From Nothopassalora personata (taxonomy: Eukaryota; Ascomycota; Dothideomycetes; Mycosphaerellales; Mycosphaerellaceae): a DNA stretch of 64,000 nt. How positions within the stretch are numbered: position 1 is the first letter of the stretch; each line of letters starts with the position of its first letter. The notes under the pieces were generated by a model. The model had not been told where the DNA came from, did no database searches, and saw nothing but the letters and a program-made list of their open reading frames with translations. The stretch lies in NCBI GenBank assembly GCA_033816765.1, contig CM066289.1, positions 4,092,001 through 4,156,000 of the forward strand. Direction: 5' to 3'. Shown here in pieces: positions 42,600-54,959 of the stretch. The translations under genes and the position numbers were made by a program.

Positions 42600-45045
42600 T
42601 ACTATAAATAGACGGAGGAGTAGTTAAATAGTACGGATAAAAAGAGGAACTTTAAGGAGGCACTAAGAAGTATAGCGTAGTTTAGATAGAGGTTTTACGA
42701 ACACGCCTAAGGACATATCGCGAAGGACGTATACTAATAGGTAGTAGTTCTTTAAGATAGCCTAAGCGTAATTAAGAATACCTTCTATACCTATACTAGT
42801 TTATTAAGATAGCGCTAATAGGCGATAGGTTTCGACAAACCTATAATGATCTAGTATATCTAAGAGGCTCTACCTACTACCGTAACCTATATAACTAGTA
42901 CCTCTAGCAACACTACCCTTAATTAGCTAGATAAAGTATAAATTAAAATATAAGACTAGGGTATTCGAGAGATACTTAAGTAAAGACACTATAAAGGCGA
43001 CGAGCTACTTAAGTTAATTAACGAAGGCCTTAAGTAGAAGAACTATTAATCTCGAGCTATAGTAGTAATATAGTTACCCTTAGGAGACGTCGATATTTAG
43101 TTTAACGATAGATAAGATAGAGACTATTTCTTCCGCGAGAAAGAGAGATACCTTCTAATACTAGGAGCTAACGTAGAGCTTACAATATAGACATTTAGCG
43201 TAGTAGTCGATAGTATACTAATAAAGAGTATTAATATAGACACTATTAGTAAATAGAAGGTAATAGCTTAAATTAAAGTATATAACATCGTCCGGATACT
43301 AGAAGCTATTATAATAAGTATCGAATAGCTCTCGAGAGGAAACGCTAAAACGAAAGATAATAGCTTAATAGTTATATACTATCTCTACCCGAAAGACGTA
43401 AACATCGTTATCGACTTTAGGCTACTATAGGAAGGAAAGATACTTAACGGTAAGCTATTTTACGGGTAGTGTTATCTATTATAGTGCTTTAATTGCCTCT
43501 AATATAATTATAATAGAGCCTATTATACGGTAATAACATAATACGAGAAGTGTGCTAGTAGACATTACGGAATAAAAGACTAATTAACTAATATATAGTA
43601 ATACGCTAACTATAGCTACGTATATACGGCCTTTAGCAAAAGCTATCTGGCTAGGCAAAAGGCGCGGGCGGACATTATAACGAGGAAAGCAAAGCTCCCT
43701 TATAGGTATAATGTCTATAGTCCTCGAAGGACTTAACTAATCTCGTAGTAATAGTAGGATATAGGCGGCCCTTAAGACCTAGTAAACGTATAGATATTAA
43801 GAGCTATTATATATTAAAACAACTAAGGAGGCCTAACTAACCGGATTAAGAAACTATATAGTACTAATAATAGCCCGAACTAGGGACCTAGATAATATAA
43901 TATACTAATTCTAAATACGGATATAAGTAAATAACGCGTCGAGCCTACCTAACTTCTAACGTCTCTAATAGACGCGTCTCTACTAATACTAAGTAATTCG
44001 GGCACCTCCTCCCTAGTAGATAGTAAACCTCTATTAAGGAGCAAGTAAGGAGGTAGCGGTAATACTACTTTAGGTACTACCTTACTAGAAGAGACCTAAA
44101 GGGTAATCGATTAATAGCTAGAAGTTTAGTAAATACTAACTATTAATAGGGGTCTCCCTAGCTCTTTACTAGGGCTAATCTACTAAACTCCGACGCTAGC
44201 GATAGTTATAGAGCTTTAAGATACCGTCTAAAAGCTCTAAAAAGATCTCGAAGAACTTAGAGAGGCGCGTAAGGACTACTTTAGTAGCGAAGATATTAAA
44301 GCAATTACTAAGGACATTAGGACTAAAGAACGATTAAAGGTAGTTAAATCTAAGAAGGGTAAGAACGAAAACTTAACTACTAAAGAGGCGTACGGTAGCT
44401 AAGGCAAATCTTACGGTATAACATTAGAGGACTCTATCGGAGATAGCGTTAAAGTACTAGCGATAGGTACTAAACGAAAGGCGAGCGATTAATTAGATTT
44501 CGCTAACGATAACGCGGCGGCCTTTAAGAGATAGCGAGTTATAAAGAACGACTCTAATAAATAATCGAAGAAAAAGACTAAGGTACGTAAACCGATTATT
44601 AGAAGCCTAACTAGTAGTCCGAGAAAGACATGCTCTTATACAAACCTTAGCGGATTAGATAAAGAGAATCGCCTACCTCTAACGCTGCTAAAGTTTACCG
44701 ACGCCTAACTAAATATAGATAGACCCCTACCTAGTCGCCTAGAAATTACCGCTAAAGACTATAACTACTTCGAAGGTAGCCTAGCTAAATTATAGATAGA
44801 GCGATCAGTATAAAGCAATCGTAATAGTAACGATAACTATAGTAGCGGGCCGGAAGCCTACGGTAACTACGCCTCTAATAGTAGCGAGGAGAGCAAATTA
44901 ATAGAGTTCCTAAGCTAGGCTAACGGCTACTAGTTAACGAATAGCAACTACTAGGGCGATAGTTACTCGTATACTAAATACGACGAGGTAACAAATAATT
45001 AATATTCGAGGGATCGTTAATTGATATTCTTTAATATAATATTAA
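42600..45045 (+). mobile_element. Tad-like LINE retrotransposon, ORF1 remnant (truncated)
   Basis: Plus-strand translation, ignoring TAG/TAA, gives a LINE ORF1-type protein with CCHC-like knuckles near 43,460-43,660: CFNC, YEKCASRHYG and YANYSY...AFSKSYLARQKARAD, in which several expected Cys and His read Tyr. The C-terminal part (44,590-45,003) is acidic, for example KFTDA and RLEITAKDYNYFEGSLAKL. Just before the LTR at 45,046 the sequence reads DIL(stop)YNI, close to the usual first residues (ILQYN) of LINE ORF2, so the element was cut at the start of ORF2 and the endonuclease/RT part is absent. The 5' end is not defined. Confidence 0.65.
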
Positions 45046-45412
45046 TGTCTACTAACTACCCTATATAAGCCTGTCCGAGTTGTAGTAGTATAGAGCGGCG
45101 CTTATGTAAGTAGGGGTATTTGCCGGTCCCGGGACCGTGAAATCAGGTCACGTGACGAGTAGCGTAGTAGCTAGATAAATAAGAGGATTAGCGGAATTAA
45201 ACCCCTATGCCCTCTACTCGAGAGGTATAAATTGAATTGTTTCCTTAATGCTACGCTTACAATGCTTAACTACGTAGTATATATCTTAATAGCTATACTA
45301 GGTCCTACTAGCTTACCTAAATGTCTAATTAAACTAAAATGAAATTAGGGTAAGTTAGACCTAAGGCACCCCCTCTAAACCTAAGGTTAACATAACCTAT
45401 TAGTCGTTAATA
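45046..45412 (-). repeat. 3' LTR of the outer Ty3/Gypsy element
   Basis: 367 bp starting TGTCTACTAACTACC and ending GTTAATA (from ...ACA, C changed to T). Homologous along its length to 63233-63601. Contains the palindrome at 45118-45143 followed by a CACGTG box. Confidence 0.88.
45118..45143. repeat. Palindromic motif, copy 1 (in 3' LTR)
   Basis: ATTTGCCGGTCCCGGGACCG... : 26-bp imperfect palindrome sharing the core CCGGTCCCGGGACCG with three other sites at 49395, 53234 and 63305. Confidence 0.9.
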
Positions 45413-45903
45413 TATCCTCCCCTATTACGAACCTGTCCTTAGGTTCTAAAGCAGTAAGCCCGGGCACTACAGGTAGCGTAGTTAGTCGCTATAAGCTAAG
45501 GTAGTCTTATAGTAGCATAATAGCTCACCCTACTATTTAGCTTAATATATAAGATATTAGGCAATCCTAGGGCCTACTAGCAACATTTTATAAAGATCGA
45601 AAGGATTCTTCTAATGGAGACCGTAATAGTAACGTTAATAACTACGACTCGCGCCCGTCGTACTACGTTAACGTATACTACGAAACTAGCGAGGGAATAG
45701 GTAGCTATATTAGCTTTAATCGAACGGGCTAGATGGTTGAATAATACGAACGCTATTTATGAAACAAGTGAGTGTTAGTGCTAGTAACCTAATAAATCTA
45801 AAGGCGAGTCTATCGCGTAGCTAGAAAGTTAGTTAAGGGAAGATAAGTAACTATAAGAAATAAGTAAAGATCTAAGGACTAGAAGCACCCGTACCCGAAG
45901 CAT

Positions 45904-45937
45904 TAACTAGAACTAGAATTAGAATTAGAACTAGAAA
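45904..45937. repeat. (AACTAG)n-like minisatellite
   Basis: Five or six units of AACTAG/AATTAG in tandem just downstream of the extra reading frame of the outer element (in its orientation). Single-base differences are C/T, as expected from RIP. Confidence 0.8.
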
Positions 45938-45979
45938 CCAGTACCTATAGGCTATAGCTATAGCCGGAAAATTAACTAG

Positions 45980-48950
45980 AAACTAGGAGCCTATAAACCC
46001 GCACTAACTACTTAGTTCTACTTATTCTTACATAACTCCTTTATCTAGACCTACTCGTTATCGTAGCTAATACTAGTCTTATTAGACGCGTCCCTAAGCG
46101 GCTAGTTAGTAAAGTTCCTATAGTAGTTACGGAAGAAGCTCTTATCGCGCCTTTCGCTTATAAAGTATAGCTACTCGAGAGTAGTAACTAAGCTAAGCTA
46201 CTTGTCTATTAATTTTATAGCTCGGACGCGCTACTTATGCATCTTCTTATAGAAGAGCTCCGAGTCTAGGCGGACCGTAGCATCAAGCTACTTTCTAGCA
46301 TTAAGGATAACTTCGTTATCGTTCTAAGACTTTAAACCCGCTAGGGCATCGGATAGAGGGCTAATGCTACTAAGGTATACGCCCGTAGGGAAAGGATAGC
46401 CGGGTACTAGGCGTCGATACTTAAACCCTATAGCGCTCTTACTCGGCGTCTTAAAGTTACGATAGAGGTCTATTACCTAGTGTATGCTCTAGCTTCGCTA
46501 GAGTTTAAGATAGTTATCGTCGCGGATCTCGATAAAGTAAGGGTTAATCTAACGTAGCGTCTTCTTATATGCGGCCTACCTTATTAGAACGCCTATAGTA
46601 GTTACCCGCATTTGCCTAGCGCTTAGGTCCTCTCTAAACTAGCTAATACTATTCTTACTTAGGTAATTCTAAACCCTAACCGAGAAGAAACGCTTAAATC
46701 GGCCGTCTTCTATATAGTCGTTAGTCCGGCACTACTAGATGAACTCTATAGTATTCTCTTACTTATAAAAACCGTGTAAAAACTCCGGCCTACTAGTGCC
46801 TTCTAAATTAAGAGAGTATAGTATGTTAAGCCGGTTACTAGTCTAGTAGTTTTTAATTTCGAGGTTTAAGTCGACCCTAGTATACTATATTATAGCGTTC
46901 GCGTCACCCCCCTAATAAGCCCTATTAAAGCTAAAACTCGTAGGCCTAGGGAAGGAGATAAACCGAGTATAGTATTAACGGTATAGCGCTACTTATAAGA
47001 GCTATAGCCCGGGGTCTTATCGTATAATCTATTAGCTTAGAGAATACTACATGTTCTAGTAGACGCCGCTATTACTAACCTTATTTAATTCTCGTAGGTG
47101 CTATCGGTACACGTCGAAATCTCGACTTATTATTTCTCTAACCGTTTTAACCCGCGGCGCTAGTTTAGCGTTATTATACTAGTATAGCATATTGCTATTA
47201 ATGTAGGTACCGGTACTATTAAGATCGGCTTAGTTAGCTTTATTAATGCTAAATTTATCGAGGATCTAGTTATAGTTAGTATACGTAACGATACTACTCG
47301 TAGTGCCGATTTTGCCTCGAACGCGGAGGTAGCTAAGCGGGTTAATAGTCTTCTAACTACGCTTGTTAGGGCGAAACCACGACCTATTTTTCAACTTAAT
47401 AGCTAAAAAACTCTTACCTTTAAAGAGCTAGTCTTAGACCTTAAGCGTACGCTTACATAGGGTATTAGCGGTAATACTAGGATTCGTAACGAAGTAGAGG
47501 GCCTTATAGTAGAAATCTCGAATATACTAATCGCACATTATAGCGCTAACCTTACTATCCCTCTTAAGAGCCCGCGAGATAGTATATTCGAGCATCTTAA
47601 GGCCCGCTATCCGGTGCTTAGGTAGCTAGTTAATGCTATCTACGTTAATCGAGTTTCTAAACTTAACGCTATAGTACCGCTTATTATAGGTGCAGTTAGC
47701 GCGCTTAATCCGGAGGGCCTCGTCTTCTTATAGGATCTAATCCTTAAAGACTAATACATCCCTAATTATAGCCGAAGGTAATATAGTAAGTATCGGATTA
47801 CTATTCTTAGTTAAGGCCGGAGTAGACCGTAGAGTACTAACCGGTGTACCTAGCGGACTGCCCTCGCGTATAGGTACGCCGTCTAGCGTTCGGTTAGGCG
47901 AGGATCGAGTAGGCGCAGTTACACCCTTACCTATGCTCTCGCCTATACGGAGCTGCTTAAGTCGACTCGACTTACGACCGCCTCTCGATAGGACTATAGG
48001 CTAGGTAGAGGCTAGTAGAGTTAGCGTAGTACTCTTTACACGTCCTTTACCTTTACTACCCGGTAGTAGCTAAGGCTATTACTAGCTAGATAGTCTAGGT
48101 TAATCTATACTGTCCTCTAGGGACGCGGACTTCTTAGTAATAGTACCTTCTATAAAGTATAGAAGGCTATCCTTATAGACGGCTAGGCGGTATCTTCTAA
48201 TAATCTCCCTACTCTTAGCCGACTACGGATTAATACTACGTGCTTTAGCCTCCCTATCGCACCGGGTAAGATTACTAGGCTCTAGAATTTACTTACGATC
48301 TATACCCTTACGGCTGATCCTTATACGCTAGATTAATACCCTCTAAATTCTACTAATAGCGCTACTATAATCTAGGTACTTGTTAATAAAGGCCGTAAAC
48401 TAGCGGCGCCTGCTATTAGTACTATAAAGCTCGGAGATAATACGTTAATTAAGAATCTTATTATCTATCTACTATAGCTAGTAGCGGGTAAGCGTAGCTT
48501 AAAGAGTCTTCTCTCGGTCGCGAATCTCTAAACCGGTCTTACGAATTTTGCCGATAATAGGAAATAAGACATCGAGCTTCTTATTACTAAGGAATTTATC
48601 CTAGTAGCTCTTGCCTATGCCGCTCTTAACTTCCTCGAAAAACAGGTTAACCTAGACGGAGTAGTCTTCGAATACCTTCTTAAAGCCCTTATAGAAGTCC
48701 TTTAATACCTTAACACGCTTCTAAGGACTAAGCTTCCGGAACATAATATTAGCGGCGGACTTCGGCGTATTCGTATTAGTAAGGATATGCTTAACGTTAT
48801 CCAGTAGACGAAGGGACTCGAACAAGGTCTAAGGTAGGCGGGTAAGCCTAGTAATAGTACTAGTAAGCGCTATACTCGAATTAGCTAGGCGCGACGAAGG
48901 ACTAGCTAAAGCTATAATAACTAGGATTCGCTAGTAGTGAGATCGTAAGA
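45980..48950 (-). pseudogene. Unidentified ~1,000-codon reading frame of the outer element (ORF3)
   Basis: One minus-strand frame can be followed from about 48,950 to 45,980 with interruptions only by TAG and TAA; I checked 48,950-47,380 codon by codon without a frame break. It reads SLRLLDNVKHILTNTNTPKS, KDFYKGFKKVFEDY, EVKSGIGKSY, IISELYSTNSRRR, a Ser/Pro/Gly linker, then LAIKLKNRSWFRPNKRS and SAIGFKYRRLVPGYPFPTGV. It lies between integrase and 3' LTR. I recognise no protease, polymerase, envelope, transposase or recombinase motif. It is either a third gene of this Gypsy lineage or cargo from another element whose ends are lost. Confidence 0.6.
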
Positions 48951-49394
48951 GTTAGCTATCTCGTAGTACTACTCTAGAGTATTAGTAAGCTTTAAAAGCT
49001 TAATGTCTAGGTAGGGGCTTTAAAGAAGGTTCAGGTCGTAAAGAGAGAGGCTAAAGAACCGTCTAATATGTATAGTAGTAGTAGATAGATGTCTTAGTAG
49101 TTCTAGTAATAGTATTAGTTATCGGTAAGGATGTACTAGTATAGATAGGGTGTTAGTATTTAAAGAAAAAGAGAGGAAGTAGTAGGTAGAGAGCTACGCT
49201 TAAGTATACCTCTTAGCGTATGTCCCTATAACCGTTATAAGGTAGCAGTACCGAGACCGGTCTTATAAGTAGTAAGAGTAGTACTATTAAGGTTATACTA
49301 AAGGTCCGATAACCCTATATGTAACCGAAAACTAGTGCTAGTAACTACCTAGGTAAGTATTCGGTAGGGGCATACTACGCTATTACGTAATCCG

Positions 49395-49420
49395 ATTTAC
49401 CGGTCCCGGGACCGGTAAAT
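49395..49420. repeat. Palindromic motif, copy 2 (perfect)
   Basis: A perfect 26-bp inverted repeat, each arm ATTTACCGGTCCC, near the junction between the pol region and ORF3. Confidence 0.93.
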
Positions 49421-49499
49421 GTAACTCTACTAACTAAGGTCTAACTAAGGTAAGAACACCCTATAAAGTGAAGTCTAGAGAACCGAATTGGCTTAATAA

Positions 49500-52400
49500 A
49501 CTAAAGGGCATACGTAACATATGCCTAAGGGAAGTAAACTCCGTACGCTATTACTAACTAATTAGTTCTTAGCCTCGATCCTACTAAACTGTAAAATTTC
49601 GGCTATAGAAAGGTTATAAGGCCTAACCTATAGCTTCTTAGATTCCGGTTTAGGATCCAATCCCCTTTCGTTAACTCCTATAGGTAGTACGTCTTTGTCG
49701 GCGATAGGCTCGATCTCGTTTGAATTACTACTATCTTCGCTATTAGCGACTTCTCCCTCCCCTATTACGAGATCGATCCTATTATCTAGGCCTAGCATTC
49801 CTATGTTATCCGGGCGAAGCTCTAGAACTAGCTTAAGGTTTTCTCGTGCCTAAACACCCTTTATTAGCGTACTATTAAGTTCCTTAAGAAGATAGGTACT
49901 AAACTCCCTAGAGACACTAGACACCCGATATAGACCTTACTATCGGTAACCGATCTTGCGTAAGAAGTTATCCTTATATAGCTTATCGAACCTTATAATA
50001 AGGTCGCCCTTCTAGAAACTAATAAAGTTAACATTCCGGTAAGAATTAAAGTAGTCCTTACTAAGTTCTCTTAGTCGCTTCCTTCGAGTATATAGCTCTT
50101 CTAAACTAAGGTCTCGAGCCTAGAGTTAACGCGCACGTATAGCAAGTAGGTCCTTAGTCGTTCTTACCGATCCCTATTAATAATTCGCCTACGTCGGGTA
50201 CTTAACCTCAATTAGTAGAATCGTACGATAGCTATATAGGACCTAAGCTAGCGTTATTCTAGTAGTACGATAGGTCGTGGTCCTATTAGCCTATAACATA
50301 GCGGGTACCTATTGCTCCTATCCGCGGTATATGTTCCTTATAAGCTTTACTAACGCTATAAGAATCGGACGGTACCTAACCTCGACCGGAGCATTAGACT
50401 ACGGATAGTACGGTAATATTCGGATCCTTCGAACACTAAGTCCTACGAGTAACCGCTTAACCTTAGCCGTATAAACTATAGCGTTATTAAGCACAATTTT
50501 AGCATAGTAGCCATACCTATAGAAGACATCCTTATATAGAAACTTAGTAACCGTCTTAGAGCTAGGAGGTGCCCTCGTTACTCTAGCCTCGATCTAGTTA
50601 CTAAGTGCTTCGCGCGTAACTAGGAGGTATCTATTTTTATATACCTAGACGGGGTCCGAGTACTACTTCTTACTAATAACTTAAGGGGTCAATAAGTAAA
50701 GCTTACTAGCGCGCTAGTTACCTTCGCGAAACCTATAAGGAGCATAACTCCGAACCTACGTAGAGACATCGGCGAAGCACCCGTCCTAGTAATACCGATA
50801 GGAAATAAGGTTATATACGACCTTAGCGCTACGATAACCGTGTCTTTTATAGCATTCTATAATAATCTCCTTCTAAGCCTTATTATCGTTAATTATAAGT
50901 TATAACGGTACTCCTCGGCGCTTCTAGAAGAACAGTAATTAATCCCGGATAAAGAAATTAACGCTCTTCTTTACTAGCCGCCGGTACTTAGTACGGGTAA
51001 CACTATCGGGCCGGGTCCTAGTTTCTATTACCTAAGCAAGTTACTAAGAGCTTTTAGAATATTAGTTCCCGAGATGTCGTGTTTTCCGGATTTTAACTAG
51101 ATAGGTGTCGACCGGCTCCGGGTACCCGAATAGTTTATTATTAATCATCAGGTCGACTTTGTCTTCGTTAGCTTCTATAGGTTCCTAAGGTATAGAGGGC
51201 CTACGAGATAGGGCAGCCGGGCTAGTGTGCCTAGTCCCCGTAACGTGCTTTACTTCGAACGTAAACAGCCTAATCTATACGACCTACCGGGCTATTACCG
51301 AGTTAGGTAGGTCCGAAGCCGGCCGGTTAAGCTACTATATAAGTGTCTTAGTATTAACCTTAAGGATAAAATCAACGCTAGTAACATATCTCTAGATCTT
51401 CTTAAGCCCCTTAAGGACCCTAAGGCATTCCCGCTTACTAGTATTATATCTAGATTCTAACGCGTTCTAGATTCTACCCTTATACCGTACTAGGTAACGC
51501 CGTCGGGTACTGTCTATTAATTCTTAAGAAACGATACATCCCTATCTAGTGCCGCTAGTATCAACTAAGACAAAGATAGACCTAGTACTAGGTAAGTAGT
51601 AGAGGGTAACTAAGGCTAGAGCCTATATAAGATATCTAGTAACCTCTTCTTTCGAGAACTGCTCATTTTCTATCTAGGTGAACTCGGCGTCCTTCTTTAG
51701 TAGCTTATACATTAGTCGTACGATAATAACAAACTAGGGCATCTATATCCGGAAGTACATACACAGCCCTACATAGGTGCGGACCTCCTTAATATAGGTA
51801 GGCGTAGGCTAATCTAGGATCTTAGCTATAACCTTTAGGTTAGGATAGCGACTATCCGGGCTAGTAACGTACCTAACGATCTTAAGCTTTTCGTATAACT
51901 ATTAGGATTTGCCTCTAGTAACTACCGTACTAGCTCTTTCTAAGTTAGTAAGAACTAGATCTAGGGAAATAATATACTTAACGACCTATTTCCTTAACCT
52001 AGGCTCTACTTCTACATTCCTATAGTCCTTAGTTAGTCCCTTAATACCGATGTTATCGAGAAACGGCTTCGCTCGATACGAGATATAATTAAGTAGAATC
52101 TTTGTTACCGTACGCACGAACTAAGTAACTGAATTAGTAGCTCCTTAAGGTAGAGTCGTGTTACGTACTAGGCTAAGAGAGGTTATAAAGGCTATTAAGT
52201 CCCGGTAGGACTTATCTAAAGTAATCTAATTATAACCTAAAAACAGGTCTATAAGTGAAGTGACTCGGTACCCGGTAAAATCCTCTAAGAAGCTATCCGT
52301 GTCCGGTGGAATGTTAGCATCGCGTATAGTAACCTTATTTAGGAGCATAGCTAAATTAATTAACTAATATAGTACATCGCTTCTAGAGGCATTAACTTTC

Positions 52401-53398
52401 TTTACGACTAGGAACTAGCTATTAGAATATGCCCCCTATAAGTATTCTAGGATGTTGTTCTTAATCCGGGCTCTAATTATGCGCTTAACAATTGCCCTAA
52501 GACTTAGGTGCAGCCGGATAGGGCGTGCCTACTATAGCTTATAAGGGACCGTGTTAATCTTCTAAGGTAGTATAACGTCGTACCTAATTTACCTTATATA
52601 ACTAAAATCCTAAGCGAGGACTACCTCCCGGTTATAGAGCATCTTATCGAATAAGGCCCTTTCTATTAGTAATAGCTTAATGCTAACCTTAATTAAGGTA
52701 AGCCGTTCTAGGGTAATCCGGCTACCTCGCTCTATACTTAAGAATTTCTTAGTTAAGTACTTCCCGTTAAACGGACCTTGTCCTTTAGGCATCTTAGACT
52801 CTAGGTATAGTGCCCTACGCTTCTATTCTATATCTCCCTTAACTCGTAATTCTAGGCGCTCGTAAACGCTCGCGTCTACTAGCTTCTTCTTATCCGCCTT
52901 ACGCTTATATATCGTAAAGACCTACGGTATCCTAATATTAGCTATATGTTAGCCTACTTATTACTTCCGTGCCTAAGCATTTAATGTAGATTGCCTTAAG
53001 ATCTCGGAGGGCTAATCCCCTTAAACTAAATAAACGTTAGTAATAGAATCTCCCTTAAACGCGCCTATTCCAATTTCTACAACTCGTTCCTTTACTCTAG
53101 TAGTCCTAAGCAATCATAATAAGTAAGCTAAATGGTTACTAGGCGTTAGAGCCTTGCCGGGTTCCTATAGATGCGTCGTGTCTCCCTATAGATACGCCGT
53201 GTCGTAGCCGTATCCGTTTTCCTTACTATAGCTATTTACCGGTCCCGGGACCGGTAAATTAAAGGCCGAGGTTTCTCCTAGATAGTGCGAGAACCTTACT
53301 AATTTTATTAAATCCGGCTTTAGTAAATCACCGGTAGGTTAAGCGCCGTAAATTAACCTACCCTTCTATTTCCCGACGCTTTTAACAGTTCTTAAAGG
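49500..53398 (-). pseudogene. pol region of the outer Ty3/Gypsy element (RT, RNase H, integrase), RIP-broken
   Basis: Minus-strand frame entering from the nested insertion: YKRKADKKKLVDASVYERLE, MPKGQGPFNGKYLTKKFLS, then KMLYNREVVLAWDF, a block typical of one fungal Gypsy clade just ahead of RT. The RT active-site region near 52,045-52,065 reads FLDNIGIKG where the clade normally has FLDD, a G-to-A change at TG. RNase H and integrase follow to about 49,600. Stops are nearly all TAG/TAA. Exact ends are not defined. Confidence 0.65.
53234..53259. repeat. Palindromic motif, copy 3 (perfect)
   Basis: Identical 26 bp to copy 2. It lies inside the pol reading frame of the outer element, 140 bp from the nested insertion, so it is not simply an LTR feature. 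Confidence 0.93.
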
Positions 53399-53403
53399 GT
53401 CTT

Positions 53404-53598
53404 TATCAAGGGATGTCGTAATGTATAGTATGCCTACGACCTCTAGTCGTAGATGAACTAATTCTTGCCTTTTGTTTAAGACGCATTACGCGTCGTAAGG
53501 TGTACGTATGCGTGTTACGTACGGCTTAGTAGCCGGTCGCGACCGTATGTTACATGTAAGGCTACATATAAGGGTTAGCCACTAGGCTGCCCCTTACA
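53404..53598 (-). repeat. 3' LTR of the inner chromovirus
   Basis: 195 bp, ends TATCAAGGGATG (from TGTCAAGGGATG) and CCCCTTACA. The same length as its partner at 59902-60096, with mostly C/T and G/A differences. Confidence 0.93.
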
Positions 53599-53904
53599 AT
53601 TGCCTCCCCTCCCGTACGAGCTGTCCTTAGCTCGCTAGTTACTACGTAGAGGCTCCTACGTACTTCTAGAACTATAGTTGCTATGCGGCCTACATGCGGG
53701 TTGCGTACGTGTCGTTATGTAGGTGTAGGTGAGTAAGGCTTAGTTACTATACCGACGTAGCTAGTTAGGGGCATAAAACTCTAGCCTAACCTAGTTCTAT
53801 TTCGTAGCACGTTCCCTAGCGTACTACCTTCGTCGTACTACTACTACGTACCCGTACCGTACCCGTACCGTAAGCGCCTCGCTAGTATTATTATTATCGT
53901 TATT

Positions 53905-54942
53905 ATGTCGGACGGGCCCTCCTCGCCGCTATTCTCTAGCCGCTCCGCCTCCTCTAGTAGTACTAGTAGCGATAGCACTACTAGCCCCTTAGAAGACGAG
54001 CGCCGCTAGGCGGCTCTAGTACGTAACGTACCTAGAACGCCTAGTAGTCGCAAGCGACTAGTATTACCCTCGTAGCTACTAACGCCCTCGCCCGCTACTA
54101 AGCTCTCGTAGCGGATTAACATGTACATACGGTGCCTCCTATACTTCGTTAGGGGTAAGTCTCTACGCGCGCCGCCTACGATTCGTATACTAACCACTTA
54201 CTAGACGAGGCCGATAACTATAATAGTGTTACTACCGGCGAGCTCCTAAGGAAGTGTAGCCGCTATAGGCGCAATAGACACAGCTACGTGCCTAACACTA
54301 GCTACGCTATCGCCTCGCTAGTAAGTCGCCTACGCGCCGCGCGCTCCTAGCGCGACTTCCTTACGGCTATAATGGGCTAGGCGCCTATAGACCTCTAGTA
54401 GTAGGAGCTAGTAGAGTAGATCCGCCTATATGCCTAGCTAGGTAACGACATTACGGAGGTAAGTCGCTACTTCGCTCCTACGAGTCGACTACTACTCGCG
54501 TACGGGGGCTCTAGTACGTCTCCTATGCTTCGGCTAACCCTTTCTATAGGCTATTAGGCAATTCAATGCCTATAAGCATAAGCGTACCGGGGAAACCCGC
54601 ATGCGTGCTTCCACCGCCGCTACTACTACCGCCGCCCCCGCCGCCGAAGCCCTCGCGCTCTAGTAGGAGTAGAACCGCGCCCTTAATAGGCTGTTCGAAC
54701 TCGGCCGCGCCGTAAGTCGCATGTTCCTCGCATACGTGTACCCTACTAACCGTAGTCCTAGTTCCTATAGGCGTAGAACATTAATACTACCGCCGCCGAC
54801 TAGGCGTTCCTACCTAAGTTACTACGTAATAATAACTAAGGCGCTCGCCTTACACGCTACTCGCGGGCTCCTCGCCTGCTACTACTCTACGTAGCCCCTA
54901 GTAGGCGCGCTACTCTTTAGCTTTTATTTTGTTTATAGTTAA
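53905..54942 (+). pseudogene. Antisense accessory reading frame of the inner chromovirus
   Basis: Plus strand, opposite to gag-pol. From ATG 53905 the frame runs 345 codons to TAA 54940-54942; I count about 19 internal stops, all TAG or TAA and none TGA, the pattern of a RIP-damaged gene. The start MSDGPSSPLFSSRSASSSST is Ser-rich, followed by a basic stretch (NVPRTPSSRKRLVLPS), INMYIRCLLYFVRGKSLRAP, and later NRALNRLFELGRAVSRMFLA, which looks helical. No domain is recognised. It lies between the chromodomain and the 3' LTR. Antisense extra ORFs in that position are known in some plant Tat-lineage Gypsy elements; I know no clear fungal equivalent. Chance is unlikely given the length and clean stop pattern, but GC-rich composition lowers stop frequency somewhat. 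Confidence 0.55.
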
Positions 54943-54959
54943 GAAAAGTTTTATTTATA

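Noticed and set aside
45980..48950. Tyrosine-recombinase captain of a Starship (DUF3435) for the unknown frame
   Set aside because: I could not find the R...HxxR...Y pattern, and the frame sits inside an LTR pair with gag-pol in the same orientation.
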